Shown piece after piece: positions 1-8,226 of a stretch of DNA of 48,860 nt. Location: IMG/VR virus record IMGVR_UViG_3300009553_000252, positions 1 to 48,860 of that record. The stretch is one strand, 5' to 3'. The position numbers and the translations under genes are program-made. Position 1 is the first letter of the stretch. Each line of letters begins with the position of its first letter. The notes under the pieces are model-generated. The model made no database searches. It was not told where the DNA came from and saw only the letters and a program-made list of their open reading frames with translations. This stretch comes from a virus.

Positions 1-2
1 CA

Positions 3-71
3 ATAGCGGGCTGGCGCTACGGCGGCCAAGAGGAGATTGTCATTGAAGGAGAAACCGGATACCTTGCCTAA
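3..71 (+). pseudogene. C-terminal piece of a GT4-type glycosyltransferase, cut by an in-frame TAA
   Basis: The frame starting at base 3 is open from the window edge to an in-frame TAA at 69-71, and the same frame continues to 2156. The residues before the stop (a Glu-rich stretch, then a GETGYL motif) and those just after it (YVDYDGLAAAV, then an Arg-rich helix) together read like the nucleotide-sugar-binding C-terminus of a GT4 family enzyme. The TAA falls where the family normally has a Val/Pro turn, so the gene looks broken here, or the base call is wrong. The 5' part lies outside the window. Confidence 0.45.
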
Positions 72-101
72 TACGTCGACTACGACGGGCTGGCGGCGGC
101 G

Positions 102-2156
102 GTGCGACGTTGCCTGCGAGAACGCGAGCGCCTTAGCCGCAACGCTACCGAAGACGTGGCCGCGCGATGGGGATGGAAAGGGCGTATCCAGGATTATGCC
201 GCGCTTTTCACCCAGGTCTATCAGGCGAGCGTTGAGGACAGGCCGAAGGTGAGCGTAATAGTCACGTGTCACAACCTTGCGCGCTACCTGCCGGCAGCCC
301 TCGATAGCGTGATGGCGCAGACGCTGACCGATTATGAATGCGTGCTAGTAGATGACCAGAGCACAGACGACACCGCCGAGGTCGCTGCCCGCTACCCGAA
401 GGTGCAGTATCTCAAGACGCCTTCTAATCTCAAGCTATCAGGAGCGCGCAACTATGGATGGCAGCACGCACGCGGCAAGTACATCCTGTTCCTTGATGCA
501 GATGACATGCTTACGCCGAACGCGCTTGATACGCTGTCGTACCAGCTCGACCAACACACAAGTATCCACATTGCCTTCGGGCATCTCGACACGATGGACG
601 ATCAGGGCGGCAACGTGCAGCGCAACCCGTGGCCTGGTGACACCTTCGACTGGCACGCGCAAATAGCGCACCTGAACCAGTTGCCCTACGCCGCGATGGT
701 CAGGCGCGAGGTGTTCGAGCGCTCGGGCGGGTACCGGGTGCGCGACTGGCGGGCGGAAGACGCGGCGCTCTGGTCACGTGTGACATCCTTCGGCTTCCGG
801 GCTGCGAAAGTGACTGACCAATCGACACTGCTCTACCGGCTGCGGTCTGACAGCAAGAGCCGAGGTGAAGACGGCGACGGCGATTGGACAGCATGGCTCC
901 CGTGGCGCTTAGCGGGCGACCCGCACGAGGGCTTGCAAGCCAAGCGCGACGGACGCCAGCCGAACCCGGTGCTCGTTCCGTTCGGCGCGCAGGGTCAGCC
1001 CGCGCCGCCCTTGAAGATGTGGCCTGTCCATCACCATCAGCACCCGCTGATCTCGGTCATTATCCCGGTCGGGCCAGGCCATGAGCAGACGCTGATCGAC
1101 GCGCTCGATAGTGTGCAGGCGCAGACGACGCCGTTCTGGGAAGTGATCGTGGTGAACGATACGCGGAAGATTGATACAACAGCGCACCCGTGGGCGCGGG
1201 TCGTGTCCACGCTCAAGCGCGAGTCGGGCGCAGGCGCGGCCCGGAACAAGGGACTAGAGATAGCCCGCGCGCCGCTGGTGCTGTTCCTCGACGCCGACGA
1301 CGTGATTGTGCCGCGCGCCCTGGAAGCGATGACCCGCGCCTACGTTGCAAGCGGTGGCAAGTACGTGTACAGCGACTGGCTGACCCTGGTGGATGAGACG
1401 CGCATTGACGGTGACATGGAGGTCAGGGAGGTCGAGGACTACGACCAGCGCAAGATGCTCCACGGCCTGCGCCACGCCGTCACCGCGCTTATCCCCACCG
1501 AATGGGTGCGGGCGGTGGGCGGGTTCGACGGCAACCTGCCGGGCTTCGAGGACTGGGACTTGTATTGCAAGATGGCGATAGCCGGCTACTGCGGCGTGCG
1601 GCATCCGCACCCGCTCTTGGTCTACCGCCGAGCGCACGGCACGCGCACCCGCGCGCTGCTCAAGCCGCGCGAGAAGGGCGAAGAGAACACGCCCGCGTAC
1701 ACGGCGCTAGGCGAGCAGACCGCGAGCGCGCTGTATGACCGCTACGCGGCCTACCTATCAGGAGAGGAGAAAGTCATGGGATGTTGCGGAGGCAATAACT
1801 CAACGGTTATCGATGCGCAGGGCGCGCTTGACCAGCTCCTGGGCGCGCAAACGGGCGGCATGCTGATGGCCAGCATACCGGAGGGTGCGAGTAGCGTGCG
1901 GATGGAGTTCATTGGCGGGTCGTGGGGCGAGCAGACCTATGTGGGGCGCGTCTCGGGGCGGGTATACCGCGCCGGTCGTGACCCGGTCGCGCGCTTCCAC
2001 GACGTTGATCCGCGCGATGTGGAGCATCTGGTGAGCATGGAACTGTTTCGCGTCGTGCCGCCGGAACTGCTGTTCCAGGCCGCGCAGACACCGGACAGCC
2101 CGATCATGGAGCTGGCGGCACAGGCGCAGACCGGACCACGAGGCAAGAAGCGATGA
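102..2156 (+). CDS. Tandem GT2 glycosyltransferase, fused in frame to a small phage protein
   Basis: Two family-2 (GT-A fold) glycosyltransferase domains lie in one frame. Domain 1 (about residues 50-290) starts with VSVIVTCHN and has the metal-binding DADD near residue 132. Domain 2 (about 315-560) starts with ISVIIPVGPG and has DADD near 396. Such enzymes transfer sugars from NDP-sugars in the cytoplasm. Residues 1-45 look like the end of the GT4 domain just upstream, so the GTG at 102, which lacks an SD, may not be the true start. From Met 559 (base 1776) the frame continues into an unrelated 126-residue small protein with its own strong SD. The stop overlaps the next start (ATGA). Sugar specificity cannot be read. 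Confidence 0.75.
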   Translation: MRRCLRERERLSRNATEDVAARWGWKGRIQDYAALFTQVYQASVEDRPKVSVIVTCHNLARYLPAALDSVMAQTLTDYECVLVDDQSTDDTAEVAARYPKVQYLKTPSNLKLSGARNYGWQHARGKYILFLDADDMLTPNALDTLSYQLDQHTSIHIAFGHLDTMDDQGGNVQRNPWPGDTFDWHAQIAHLNQLPYAAMVRREVFERSGGYRVRDWRAEDAALWSRVTSFGFRAAKVTDQSTLLYRLRSDSKSRGEDGDGDWTAWLPWRLAGDPHEGLQAKRDGRQPNPVLVPFGAQGQPAPPLKMWPVHHHQHPLISVIIPVGPGHEQTLIDALDSVQAQTTPFWEVIVVNDTRKIDTTAHPWARVVSTLKRESGAGAARNKGLEIARAPLVLFLDADDVIVPRALEAMTRAYVASGGKYVYSDWLTLVDETRIDGDMEVREVEDYDQRKMLHGLRHAVTALIPTEWVRAVGGFDGNLPGFEDWDLYCKMAIAGYCGVRHPHPLLVYRRAHGTRTRALLKPREKGEENTPAYTALGEQTASALYDRYAAYLSGEEKVMGCCGGNNSTVIDAQGALDQLLGAQTGGMLMASIPEGASSVRMEFIGGSWGEQTYVGRVSGRVYRAGRDPVARFHDVDPRDVEHLVSMELFRVVPPELLFQAAQTPDSPIMELAAQAQTGPRGKKR
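1776..2156 (+). CDS. Nested small phage protein with an N-terminal CCGG motif
   Basis: This 126-residue product can start independently at ATG 1776, preceded by the very strong SD-like run GGAGAGGAGAAAG. It begins MGCCGGN and continues with an EFIGGSWGEQTYVG stretch and a small beta-rich core. From memory, short phage proteins with Cys-Cys-Gly-Gly starts and a Y/F-IG core occur near head-tail junction genes. The function is unknown. No stop separates it from the upstream glycosyltransferase, so both a fusion and a free product are possible. The next gene (DUF1360-like) is coupled by ATGA. Confidence 0.55.
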   Translation: MGCCGGNNSTVIDAQGALDQLLGAQTGGMLMASIPEGASSVRMEFIGGSWGEQTYVGRVSGRVYRAGRDPVARFHDVDPRDVEHLVSMELFRVVPPELLFQAAQTPDSPIMELAAQAQTGPRGKKR

Positions 2157-2449
2157 CCTGGCTGGTTGCCACGCTCGCGGCCTTCGCGGTCTACCGCGCG
2201 GCGCGCATGATCGCGGAAGAGGACGGGCCGGGGTTCGTGTTCAAGAAGATCAGGGCGGCGCATACGAACGACAAGCGCGCGTTTGATGTGGGGATCAGGT
2301 GCTTCTATTGCCTGAGTTTTTGGGCGGCGCTACCCGTGACGGTGCTGCTGTGCGTGGTTGGTGATTGGCCGATCTGGTTGTGGCCGATCTGGTGGTTTGG
2401 CCTCGCGGGCGCGGCGGCGAAGCTGTACGAGTATTGGAAGCGGTCATGA
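2153..2449 (+). CDS. DUF1360-like small membrane protein
   Basis: 98 residues. An N-terminal hydrophobic helix (about 2-15) is followed by a charged region holding the RAARMIAEEDGP motif, then a Cys-containing segment (IRCFYCLSFWAAL) leading into one or two membrane helices rich in Trp and Leu (about 62-92). The arrangement of Arg-Glu-Asp-Gly-Pro helix plus CxxCxxFW is that of the DUF1360 family found in phages and spore formers. Function is not established. The start overlaps the preceding stop, so translation is probably coupled. A role at the membrane is inferred. Confidence 0.65.
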   Translation: MTWLVATLAAFAVYRAARMIAEEDGPGFVFKKIRAAHTNDKRAFDVGIRCFYCLSFWAALPVTVLLCVVGDWPIWLWPIWWFGLAGAAAKLYEYWKRS

Positions 2450-2710
2450 TCAAGAGACGTGAAAACGAAACCAGGCGACATTCTCTTTTAGCCGGGTTTG
2501 GAGCCGATAACCTGGGCGCGACACCCTGCCCCACACTGCTGTGCGTGCTCGTCGCGCCTCGGTCACGGAAGGGAACTCTACCGATACCCACTCGCTGGTT
2601 ACACCGTCTGGAAGAAATGGCACGTCATCAAGTGCCGCAAGTATCTCATGATACATCGATTGCACACGAAAATATGGTGATCCGCCAACCTGTATTTTCA
2701 TATCCGGCAT
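2450..2710 (-). CDS. Small hypothetical protein
   Basis: An 86-residue frame on the opposite strand in the gap between the DUF1360 gene and the sugar kinase, ending tail-to-tail with the former. The composition looks coding, with alternating hydrophobic residues and an Arg/Trp-rich C-terminus (WFRFHV). No known domain is recognised. The upstream AGAAAG is a weak SD. It is the only minus-strand gene in the glycan cassette and might be a small insertion. Confidence 0.45.
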   Translation of the reverse strand: MPDMKIQVGGSPYFRVQSMYHEILAALDDVPFLPDGVTSEWVSVEFPSVTEARRARTAVWGRVSRPGYRLQTRLKENVAWFRFHVS

Positions 2711-2768
2711 TGTGTTTTCTTTCTACTCATTTTATAGCGCAGTTTAGCATATATCGTGGTGGCTGTCT

Positions 2769-3698
2769 ATGATACTCACTCGCACACCCTTGCGCATCTC
2801 GTTCGTCGGCGGCGGCAGCGACCGCCCCAGCTTCTACATGGAGGAGCCGGGCGCGTGCGTGGCGGCGGCAATCGATAAGTTCGTTTGGGTAGCGGTCAAT
2901 CCGAAGTACGACGGCAGTATTCGCGCGGCGTATTCTGTGACAGAAAATGTCACAACGCTTGACCATCTTGAGCATGAATTGATTAGAGAGGCGCTGAAGC
3001 TCACAGGACGGCTGCACAGCATCGAAGTACACAGCATTGCAGACATACCAGGGGGGACGGGTCTAGGTAGCTCTAGCGCCTTTACAGTGGGATTGTTGAG
3101 CGCACTCCGTCTAACTCACGTCACAGAGCGACTTGCGCAAGCGGCGTGTCACGTCGAGATTGATTTGTGCAAGAAGCCCATCGGCAAGCAGGATCAGTAC
3201 ACCGCAGCCTACGGCGGCGTGAACCTGCTCGGCTTCAAGGCGGATGGCGTGACGGTCAAGCCAATCGCCTGTGACGTGGATGCGCTCTCCGCCCACTGCC
3301 TGCTGCTTGATACGGGGCTTGCGCGCACGGGCGACGCGGGCGCGGTGCTGGCCAGCCAAGCGCACGACCGCGACGACGTGCGCGCGCTCGCGAGAACGGC
3401 GATCGAGTTTGCGGATCGGCTGCACGCGAATGACCTGCGAATATGCGGGCAACTGATGGATTACGCCTGGATGATTAAGCGCGAGTACGTGACCACGGAT
3501 CGGCTCGATAGCTGGTACAGCGTGGCTACCAGTTACGGCGCGTGGGGCGGCAAGCTCTGCGGCGCGGGCGGCGGCGGCTTCCTGCTGTTCTTAGCACCGC
3601 CGGAGACGCACGCCGCGATTACGCAGGCGCTGCAACTACGGCATGTTCCTATCACGGTCGGGGTAGCAGGATCGGAGGTCGTATGGCCGGTGCATTAG
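2769..3698 (+). CDS. GHMP-family sugar kinase, HddA-like
   Basis: 309 residues. It has the GHMP kinase signature PGGTGLGSSSAF (about 94-105), which forms the ATP phosphate-binding loop. The N-terminus (TPLRISFVGGGSD) and the C-terminal KLCGAGGGGF motif match D-glycero-D-manno-heptose-7-phosphate kinases (HddA) and related capsule-sugar kinases. The expected reaction is ATP-dependent phosphorylation of a sugar phosphate at C1, on the way to a GDP- or NDP-activated sugar. It sits with glycosyltransferases and an NDP-sugar dehydratase, which supports a role in making the transferred sugar. L-fucokinase-type relatives are an alternative. The 3' end overlaps the next gene by 16 bases. Confidence 0.75.
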   Translation: MILTRTPLRISFVGGGSDRPSFYMEEPGACVAAAIDKFVWVAVNPKYDGSIRAAYSVTENVTTLDHLEHELIREALKLTGRLHSIEVHSIADIPGGTGLGSSSAFTVGLLSALRLTHVTERLAQAACHVEIDLCKKPIGKQDQYTAAYGGVNLLGFKADGVTVKPIACDVDALSAHCLLLDTGLARTGDAGAVLASQAHDRDDVRALARTAIEFADRLHANDLRICGQLMDYAWMIKREYVTTDRLDSWYSVATSYGAWGGKLCGAGGGGFLLFLAPPETHAAITQALQLRHVPITVGVAGSEVVWPVH

Positions 3699-5821
3699 GT
3701 TTGGTTCTAACGGGCAACACGGTGACGATGGAAGGCAGTCACGCCATACCCGTGTATGTCGATAACAGCCTTCCCATCGTCGGGCCGTCGCGTGCGTGCG
3801 TGGTCATCACGAACGAAGTACCGCTGGCGGGCGGGCCGCCCTTAGCGGTGCGGCTTGCGCCGGCTGGGACGCCTGCGATCGGGCCGGCCATCCCGGTGTA
3901 CGTGATCAGTGGGAGCTTGTCCGCAAGTGGAGGGAGTTTTGAAGCAATGCTTGATAGCTTTAGCGATGCGCGATCGACTGGGACGGTGATCGGATCAACT
4001 GCGCCGAGCGGCGTCCTTCGTGGCGGCGCGGATACTGAGTCGAAGTTGTCGATCGATCATGACAAGCTCCGGATCGCGCCCATGACGGTGGCGGGGTGGA
4101 ACCGTGAAGGTGTGAGCTACCCATCGTACACCCGCGTAAACGGCCTGACGCTGATTGTGCGGATTATCGATGGCGACGTGCAGACGAACGACGGCACCGC
4201 GCAGCATCTTGCGGTGGGATGGTTTACGAGCGCGAATCCGGCGAACGCATTGACCAACGGCAACGCGATCGTGGTTGCCGACAATGGTGTGAACGGCGGA
4301 CAGATTCAGCGTAACGGCTCGGCGCAGATAGGGCTAATCAGTGCCTATAAGATGCTGGAGCAGTACATCATTATCGTGGCGCGTGTAACCGGCGTCGCGT
4401 ACTACCTGGCCAGCGTTGCCGGCGCGACAGAGCAGCCCGACTTTCCGCTGATGCGCCCGATTGGAATTGACACCACGGTCACGACCACGCCGATCTTCCC
4501 CGGCGTATGGCAGCGCGCACTGACCGCAGGCGCGGCCAATAACACGCGCGTGCATGCGCTTGATGTCGTGCAGGTAGCGGCGTGGGCGAATTGGTACGGC
4601 ACGGCGCACGCGGCTGATACGCTGATTACGGGCACTGGCACGATTGTGGGGCGCACTGCCGACGGTATCGGCGGCGGGTGGACGGTGCTGGCGGGCGGGT
4701 TCACGATCACCACCGGCAGCGGCATGACCGGCACGATCGCGGGTGCGAACCTCGCGCAGCTCAGTCCCGGCGTGACGAGCGGGCTGATCAAGTCCACGTT
4801 TGTGACCGGCGGCACGGTAGCAGAGTACGGCATCGCGTTCCGGATTGTGGACGCGAGTAACTATTGGCTGTTCTTCTCCAACGGCACAGCGATCACCTTG
4901 CGGCGTGTTATCGCAGGCGCTGAGGTATCCATACAGTCTACCGGCGCGGCGCACTTCAATGCCAACAGCACGCACGTGTTGCAAGTGATTGACGACGGCA
5001 CCCGCATTCGCACCTACTTGGATCAAGCCGAGTGGCCGAGCGTCGGCGGCACATCCGACACCACGCATGCGGCCGGCACGGGCGTGGGCTATCGGCAGTG
5101 GCAGAACACCGCCAGCAATTATGCGAAGGACTTTGAGGCGCACCCGCGCACCATCACGATCCCGTCGCCACTGTCGCTGGTCGGCGCACCGTACGAGACG
5201 CTCGGCGCGACCACGGTGGCGACCGAGACGTTCGCGGGCGGCGCGGCGGATCTGGTCGGCCTGACCACGACGACGGGCGGCCTAACCTGGGCGCGCACGT
5301 TCGGCACCAAGACGGTCTCGCGCGATGGCGCGGGCAACGGCTCGGTCGGCGCGGCCGGCACGTCGTCCGGCTACACGGTGCCGTGGTCAAGCACGGCGTT
5401 CGCGGATCTGTCGCTTGACGTGACACCGCCGGGCGCGAGCTACGGCAGCGGTAACAACAGTCACACGGGCGTGCTCATGTACCAGGATGCTAATACCTGG
5501 CTTGCAACGTATCCGCGCGTGAATGATGACCAGCCGACCGCCGCCGAGATTGAGGTCGCGTACACGGTCGGCGGCGTGACCACCGTGGTCAAGCGGGTGA
5601 ACTTCGGAACGGTCATCAATCACGGGGTAACGACAACCATACGGATGACCTGTGACGGGGATAACGTGATCATCTATCGTGGCACCGAGGCGGCGATCTG
5701 CTTCGCCATCACGGATCTCTCGGCATCCTACACGGCGCTGACCATCAATCGCGTCGGCACGTACCAGACCGCGCAGGACACCGGATCGACCCTCGACAAC
5801 TTTGTTGCTAAATCAGCCTGA
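3683..5821 (+). CDS. Large beta-rich virion appendage or receptor-binding protein
   Basis: 712 residues from the ATG at 3683, chosen for its GGAGG 5 bases upstream; the frame is open further 5' but without such a signal. The N-terminus (VTMEGSHAIPVYVDNSLP) is a short particle-associated segment. Two regions look like jelly-roll, LamG-like lectin folds: about residues 315-490 (with AFRIVDASNYWLFF) and about 500-712 (with GVLMYQDANTWLATY). Each has the strand-rich, Gly/Thr-heavy pattern of carbohydrate-binding domains. It most likely sits on the tail or capsid and binds host surface glycans. Specific identity is not recognised. Spacing to the secreted protein downstream is 12 bases. Confidence 0.6.
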   Translation: MAGALGLVLTGNTVTMEGSHAIPVYVDNSLPIVGPSRACVVITNEVPLAGGPPLAVRLAPAGTPAIGPAIPVYVISGSLSASGGSFEAMLDSFSDARSTGTVIGSTAPSGVLRGGADTESKLSIDHDKLRIAPMTVAGWNREGVSYPSYTRVNGLTLIVRIIDGDVQTNDGTAQHLAVGWFTSANPANALTNGNAIVVADNGVNGGQIQRNGSAQIGLISAYKMLEQYIIIVARVTGVAYYLASVAGATEQPDFPLMRPIGIDTTVTTTPIFPGVWQRALTAGAANNTRVHALDVVQVAAWANWYGTAHAADTLITGTGTIVGRTADGIGGGWTVLAGGFTITTGSGMTGTIAGANLAQLSPGVTSGLIKSTFVTGGTVAEYGIAFRIVDASNYWLFFSNGTAITLRRVIAGAEVSIQSTGAAHFNANSTHVLQVIDDGTRIRTYLDQAEWPSVGGTSDTTHAAGTGVGYRQWQNTASNYAKDFEAHPRTITIPSPLSLVGAPYETLGATTVATETFAGGAADLVGLTTTTGGLTWARTFGTKTVSRDGAGNGSVGAAGTSSGYTVPWSSTAFADLSLDVTPPGASYGSGNNSHTGVLMYQDANTWLATYPRVNDDQPTAAEIEVAYTVGGVTTVVKRVNFGTVINHGVTTTIRMTCDGDNVIIYRGTEAAICFAITDLSASYTALTINRVGTYQTAQDTGSTLDNFVAKSA

Positions 5822-5833
5822 TCGAGCAAGCAT

Positions 5834-6850
5834 ATGACAGCATCAAAACTCTTCCTCGTTATACTCCTCCTCCCGCTGTTAATGGTCAACAGCGCAGCGG
5901 GCGACGTGACGATCCCGCTCTGTAGCCAGGCTGTCCACGACGGCTACCCGTGGCGGAAGGTCGGGCCGGATGGCGTCATGTACGTGTCCTGGCATCCGCA
6001 GATTGACCGGAGCGGGTGCCGCTTCGACCACGAGCACGGCAGCGATCCCGATCTGTTTGTGCCGGGCTATCAGCCGCTGTTCGGCTACACCGCCGCAAAG
6101 CACGGCATGGCGGAAGGGAACGCCGGGTTCAAGAACTACGCCTTCGAGGATGCCGGGAACCGCTGGCTGATCACGCATCACTTTGGCACGGCGAACGCGA
6201 TGGCCGCCGCCTGCGCGCGGTTCCATACCGTGGATGTCGCGGTCGCGCGCAATGGGGTGATCCTTGCGAACATCCACCTGATGGGCGACTTCGGCCCGGC
6301 GCGCGACAATCAGACACAAGCCTACCTGACACCGGCAGCGTGTCCAAATCAAGGGCCACAAGCGGCCGGATCGAGCGGCGTGCGGCAGATCCCGGTCATG
6401 GATCACGGCAATATTGGGTACGAGCCGTGGCGTATGGACAACCGGCCGCTCCTGTTTGGCTTCTCCAGCCAGGGGCTGACATTCAATACGCCGACCGCGC
6501 AGACCGCGTGCGACACGCTCGACTGTACTGCAAACATTGCGCGCACGGATGGCGGCGGGCCGGCGCGTGGCGCGTGGCGCTTTCTGACCAATAACAATAG
6601 TGGCGTGCACATCTGGGCAACCGCAACCTATAGCGGCACGTTCTACACCGATCCGATGGGCATGGCTTCTCGCGCGGCGAACGCGCCCGACGCGGTGCAG
6701 CAGTACATTGCGCCGGGCACGGATGTCACCTTCACGACGCGGGCGGACTGCTGGCCGTATAACGCGGGCGGCTATTGGTACGACTGCTCGAGTGGACCGC
6801 ACGAGGAGATGGTTTTCAAATTCAACCCGCTCATTACGGGAGCGAACTAA
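5834..6850 (+). CDS. Secreted protein of unknown function with a DHEHGSDP motif
   Basis: 338 residues. A clear signal peptide covers about residues 1-23 (positive start, hydrophobic LFLVILLLPLLM, AAG cleavage region). The mature part has many Cys residues (for example near residues 29, 61, 126, 169, 227 and 231), His-rich motifs (FDHEHGSDP, ITHHFG) and a Trp/Tyr-rich C-terminus. The Cys and His pattern suggests a disulfide-stabilised, possibly metal-binding extracellular protein. I recall similar HEHG motifs in secreted proteins of environmental bacteria but cannot name a family. A gene for an exported protein inside a virion operon is unusual; it may act on the host surface or be a lysogenic-conversion product. 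Confidence 0.6.
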   Translation: MTASKLFLVILLLPLLMVNSAAGDVTIPLCSQAVHDGYPWRKVGPDGVMYVSWHPQIDRSGCRFDHEHGSDPDLFVPGYQPLFGYTAAKHGMAEGNAGFKNYAFEDAGNRWLITHHFGTANAMAAACARFHTVDVAVARNGVILANIHLMGDFGPARDNQTQAYLTPAACPNQGPQAAGSSGVRQIPVMDHGNIGYEPWRMDNRPLLFGFSSQGLTFNTPTAQTACDTLDCTANIARTDGGGPARGAWRFLTNNNSGVHIWATATYSGTFYTDPMGMASRAANAPDAVQQYIAPGTDVTFTTRADCWPYNAGGYWYDCSSGPHEEMVFKFNPLITGAN

Positions 6851-6943
6851 ACAGCAGCCAGGCCAGCGCTAAGCCAGCGGCGATGGTCAGACAGGCGAGG
6901 CCGGCAAAGATAAGCACGCGAACGATCATAAGGCCAGTATAGC

Positions 6944-8224
6944 ATGACCAATCTACTACCGCTCGAAACATGGCGCAACATTATGGGGTATCACCCCTAT
7001 CACTTCTGGCAGCTCATGAATAGCGCCATCCCGCTCAACGGCTGCGATGACATGGTGCGCTCCTATCCGTGGCGCTCGGCGGACATGGCCAGCCGGCAGG
7101 ATGTGCGCTTTGCGATCGAGAGCGCGGAGAACATCCTGACGCAGTACCTGAACTATTCGCCCGCGCCGCGCTACGTGGAGCAGACCTATCAATGGCCGGC
7201 TATGTTCGACGGCTCAGAGCGCTGGGGCGCGGCGGGAAGCGATTGGCGCTGGCTGACGATCCAGACCGACGAAGGCTACATCCAGGCGGCGGGCGTAGAG
7301 CAGTTGACGCTGCTCGGCACGCCAATTGTGGCGTACACCGACCCGGACGGCGACGGATTGGACGATACGTGGACGATTACGCAAGCGACCTCGATCACGG
7401 ACACGTCACAGATCGCGGTGTACTTTGCGGCTGCCGACCGGCTGAACAGCGCGGCGGCGGGCGATCAGTGGCGCATTCTGCCAATAACGATCACCATCAG
7501 CGGCGGCGTCGCGACGATACGCGGCAGAACCTGGCAACTCGTCAAGCCCATCCTGTATGAAGGCTTTGTAAGCGACGCGCTCGACCCTGACCCCACGCCG
7601 ATTACAACCACGTTTGTGACGACGCTGGATGTGTATCAGCGCACCACGAACGGCAACGGCTTGACCATTCTCGACAGCCAGGGCGTAATCACCTGGGAGA
7701 CGCGCCCGTCGCATGGCTGGTGGTGCTGTTGCACCGGCTGCTCAAGCACGAGCACCGCGTACGGGGGTAGTCCGTTTGACCCGGCAGCGGTGGCGCAGGC
7801 GGTGGCGCGGGTGGGCATTCGCGACAAGCGGCACGGCCTGCTGACCCCCGCCGATGCAAGCTACGACAGCACGACCGGCATCTGGTCAAGTCTTGATTGG
7901 ACGGTCTGCGCACAGCCGGATCGGGTCACGCTGCGCTACCTGGCCGGCTTCCCGCTGGCCGCCGACGGCATTATGGCCGAGCCGTACCGCACCGTGGTCG
8001 CACGGCTGGCAGCAGCGGAGTTAGGGCGCACGATCTGCGGGTGCGACTACGCGAATCGGGAGTTATACCGATGGCAATTTGACATCTCGCAAACCGCAAG
8101 GGGCGACGAGTTGTTCGGGATAAGCCCAGAGAATCTCAACAATCCCTTGGGGACACGCCGGGGCCATGTGCAGGCGTGGCGCTTCATTCAAGACCAGCAA
8201 CAGTTGACAGGAATACTGGCATGA
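6944..8224 (+). CDS. Putative head-tail connector (neck) protein
   Basis: 426 residues. The C-terminal half has a pattern seen in head-tail adaptors: a helical segment with VVARLAAAELGRTICGC followed by a Trp-rich end. The N-terminus (ETWRNIMGYHPYHFWQL) and repeated short beta strands suggest a multidomain structural protein; a Cys cluster (WWCCCTGC) lies near residue 262. It precedes the tail tube gene, apart from an inserted HNH gene, which fits the usual neck position. The assignment rests mainly on position and size, as the sequence is not close to a family I can name. A weak SD (AAGG) precedes the ATG. Confidence 0.5.
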   Translation: MTNLLPLETWRNIMGYHPYHFWQLMNSAIPLNGCDDMVRSYPWRSADMASRQDVRFAIESAENILTQYLNYSPAPRYVEQTYQWPAMFDGSERWGAAGSDWRWLTIQTDEGYIQAAGVEQLTLLGTPIVAYTDPDGDGLDDTWTITQATSITDTSQIAVYFAAADRLNSAAAGDQWRILPITITISGGVATIRGRTWQLVKPILYEGFVSDALDPDPTPITTTFVTTLDVYQRTTNGNGLTILDSQGVITWETRPSHGWWCCCTGCSSTSTAYGGSPFDPAAVAQAVARVGIRDKRHGLLTPADASYDSTTGIWSSLDWTVCAQPDRVTLRYLAGFPLAADGIMAEPYRTVVARLAAAELGRTICGCDYANRELYRWQFDISQTARGDELFGISPENLNNPLGTRRGHVQAWRFIQDQQQLTGILA

Positions 8225-8226
8225 GA

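Noticed and set aside
3542-3682. N-terminal extension of the 712-residue protein
   Set aside because: It overlaps the sugar kinase in another frame and is Arg-rich; the GGAGG-preceded ATG at 3683 is much better.
6834-6929. 31-residue hydrophobic frame on minus in the gap before the neck gene
   Set aside because: Looks like a membrane helix, but has no SD, overlaps the previous gene, and no neighbours on that strand.
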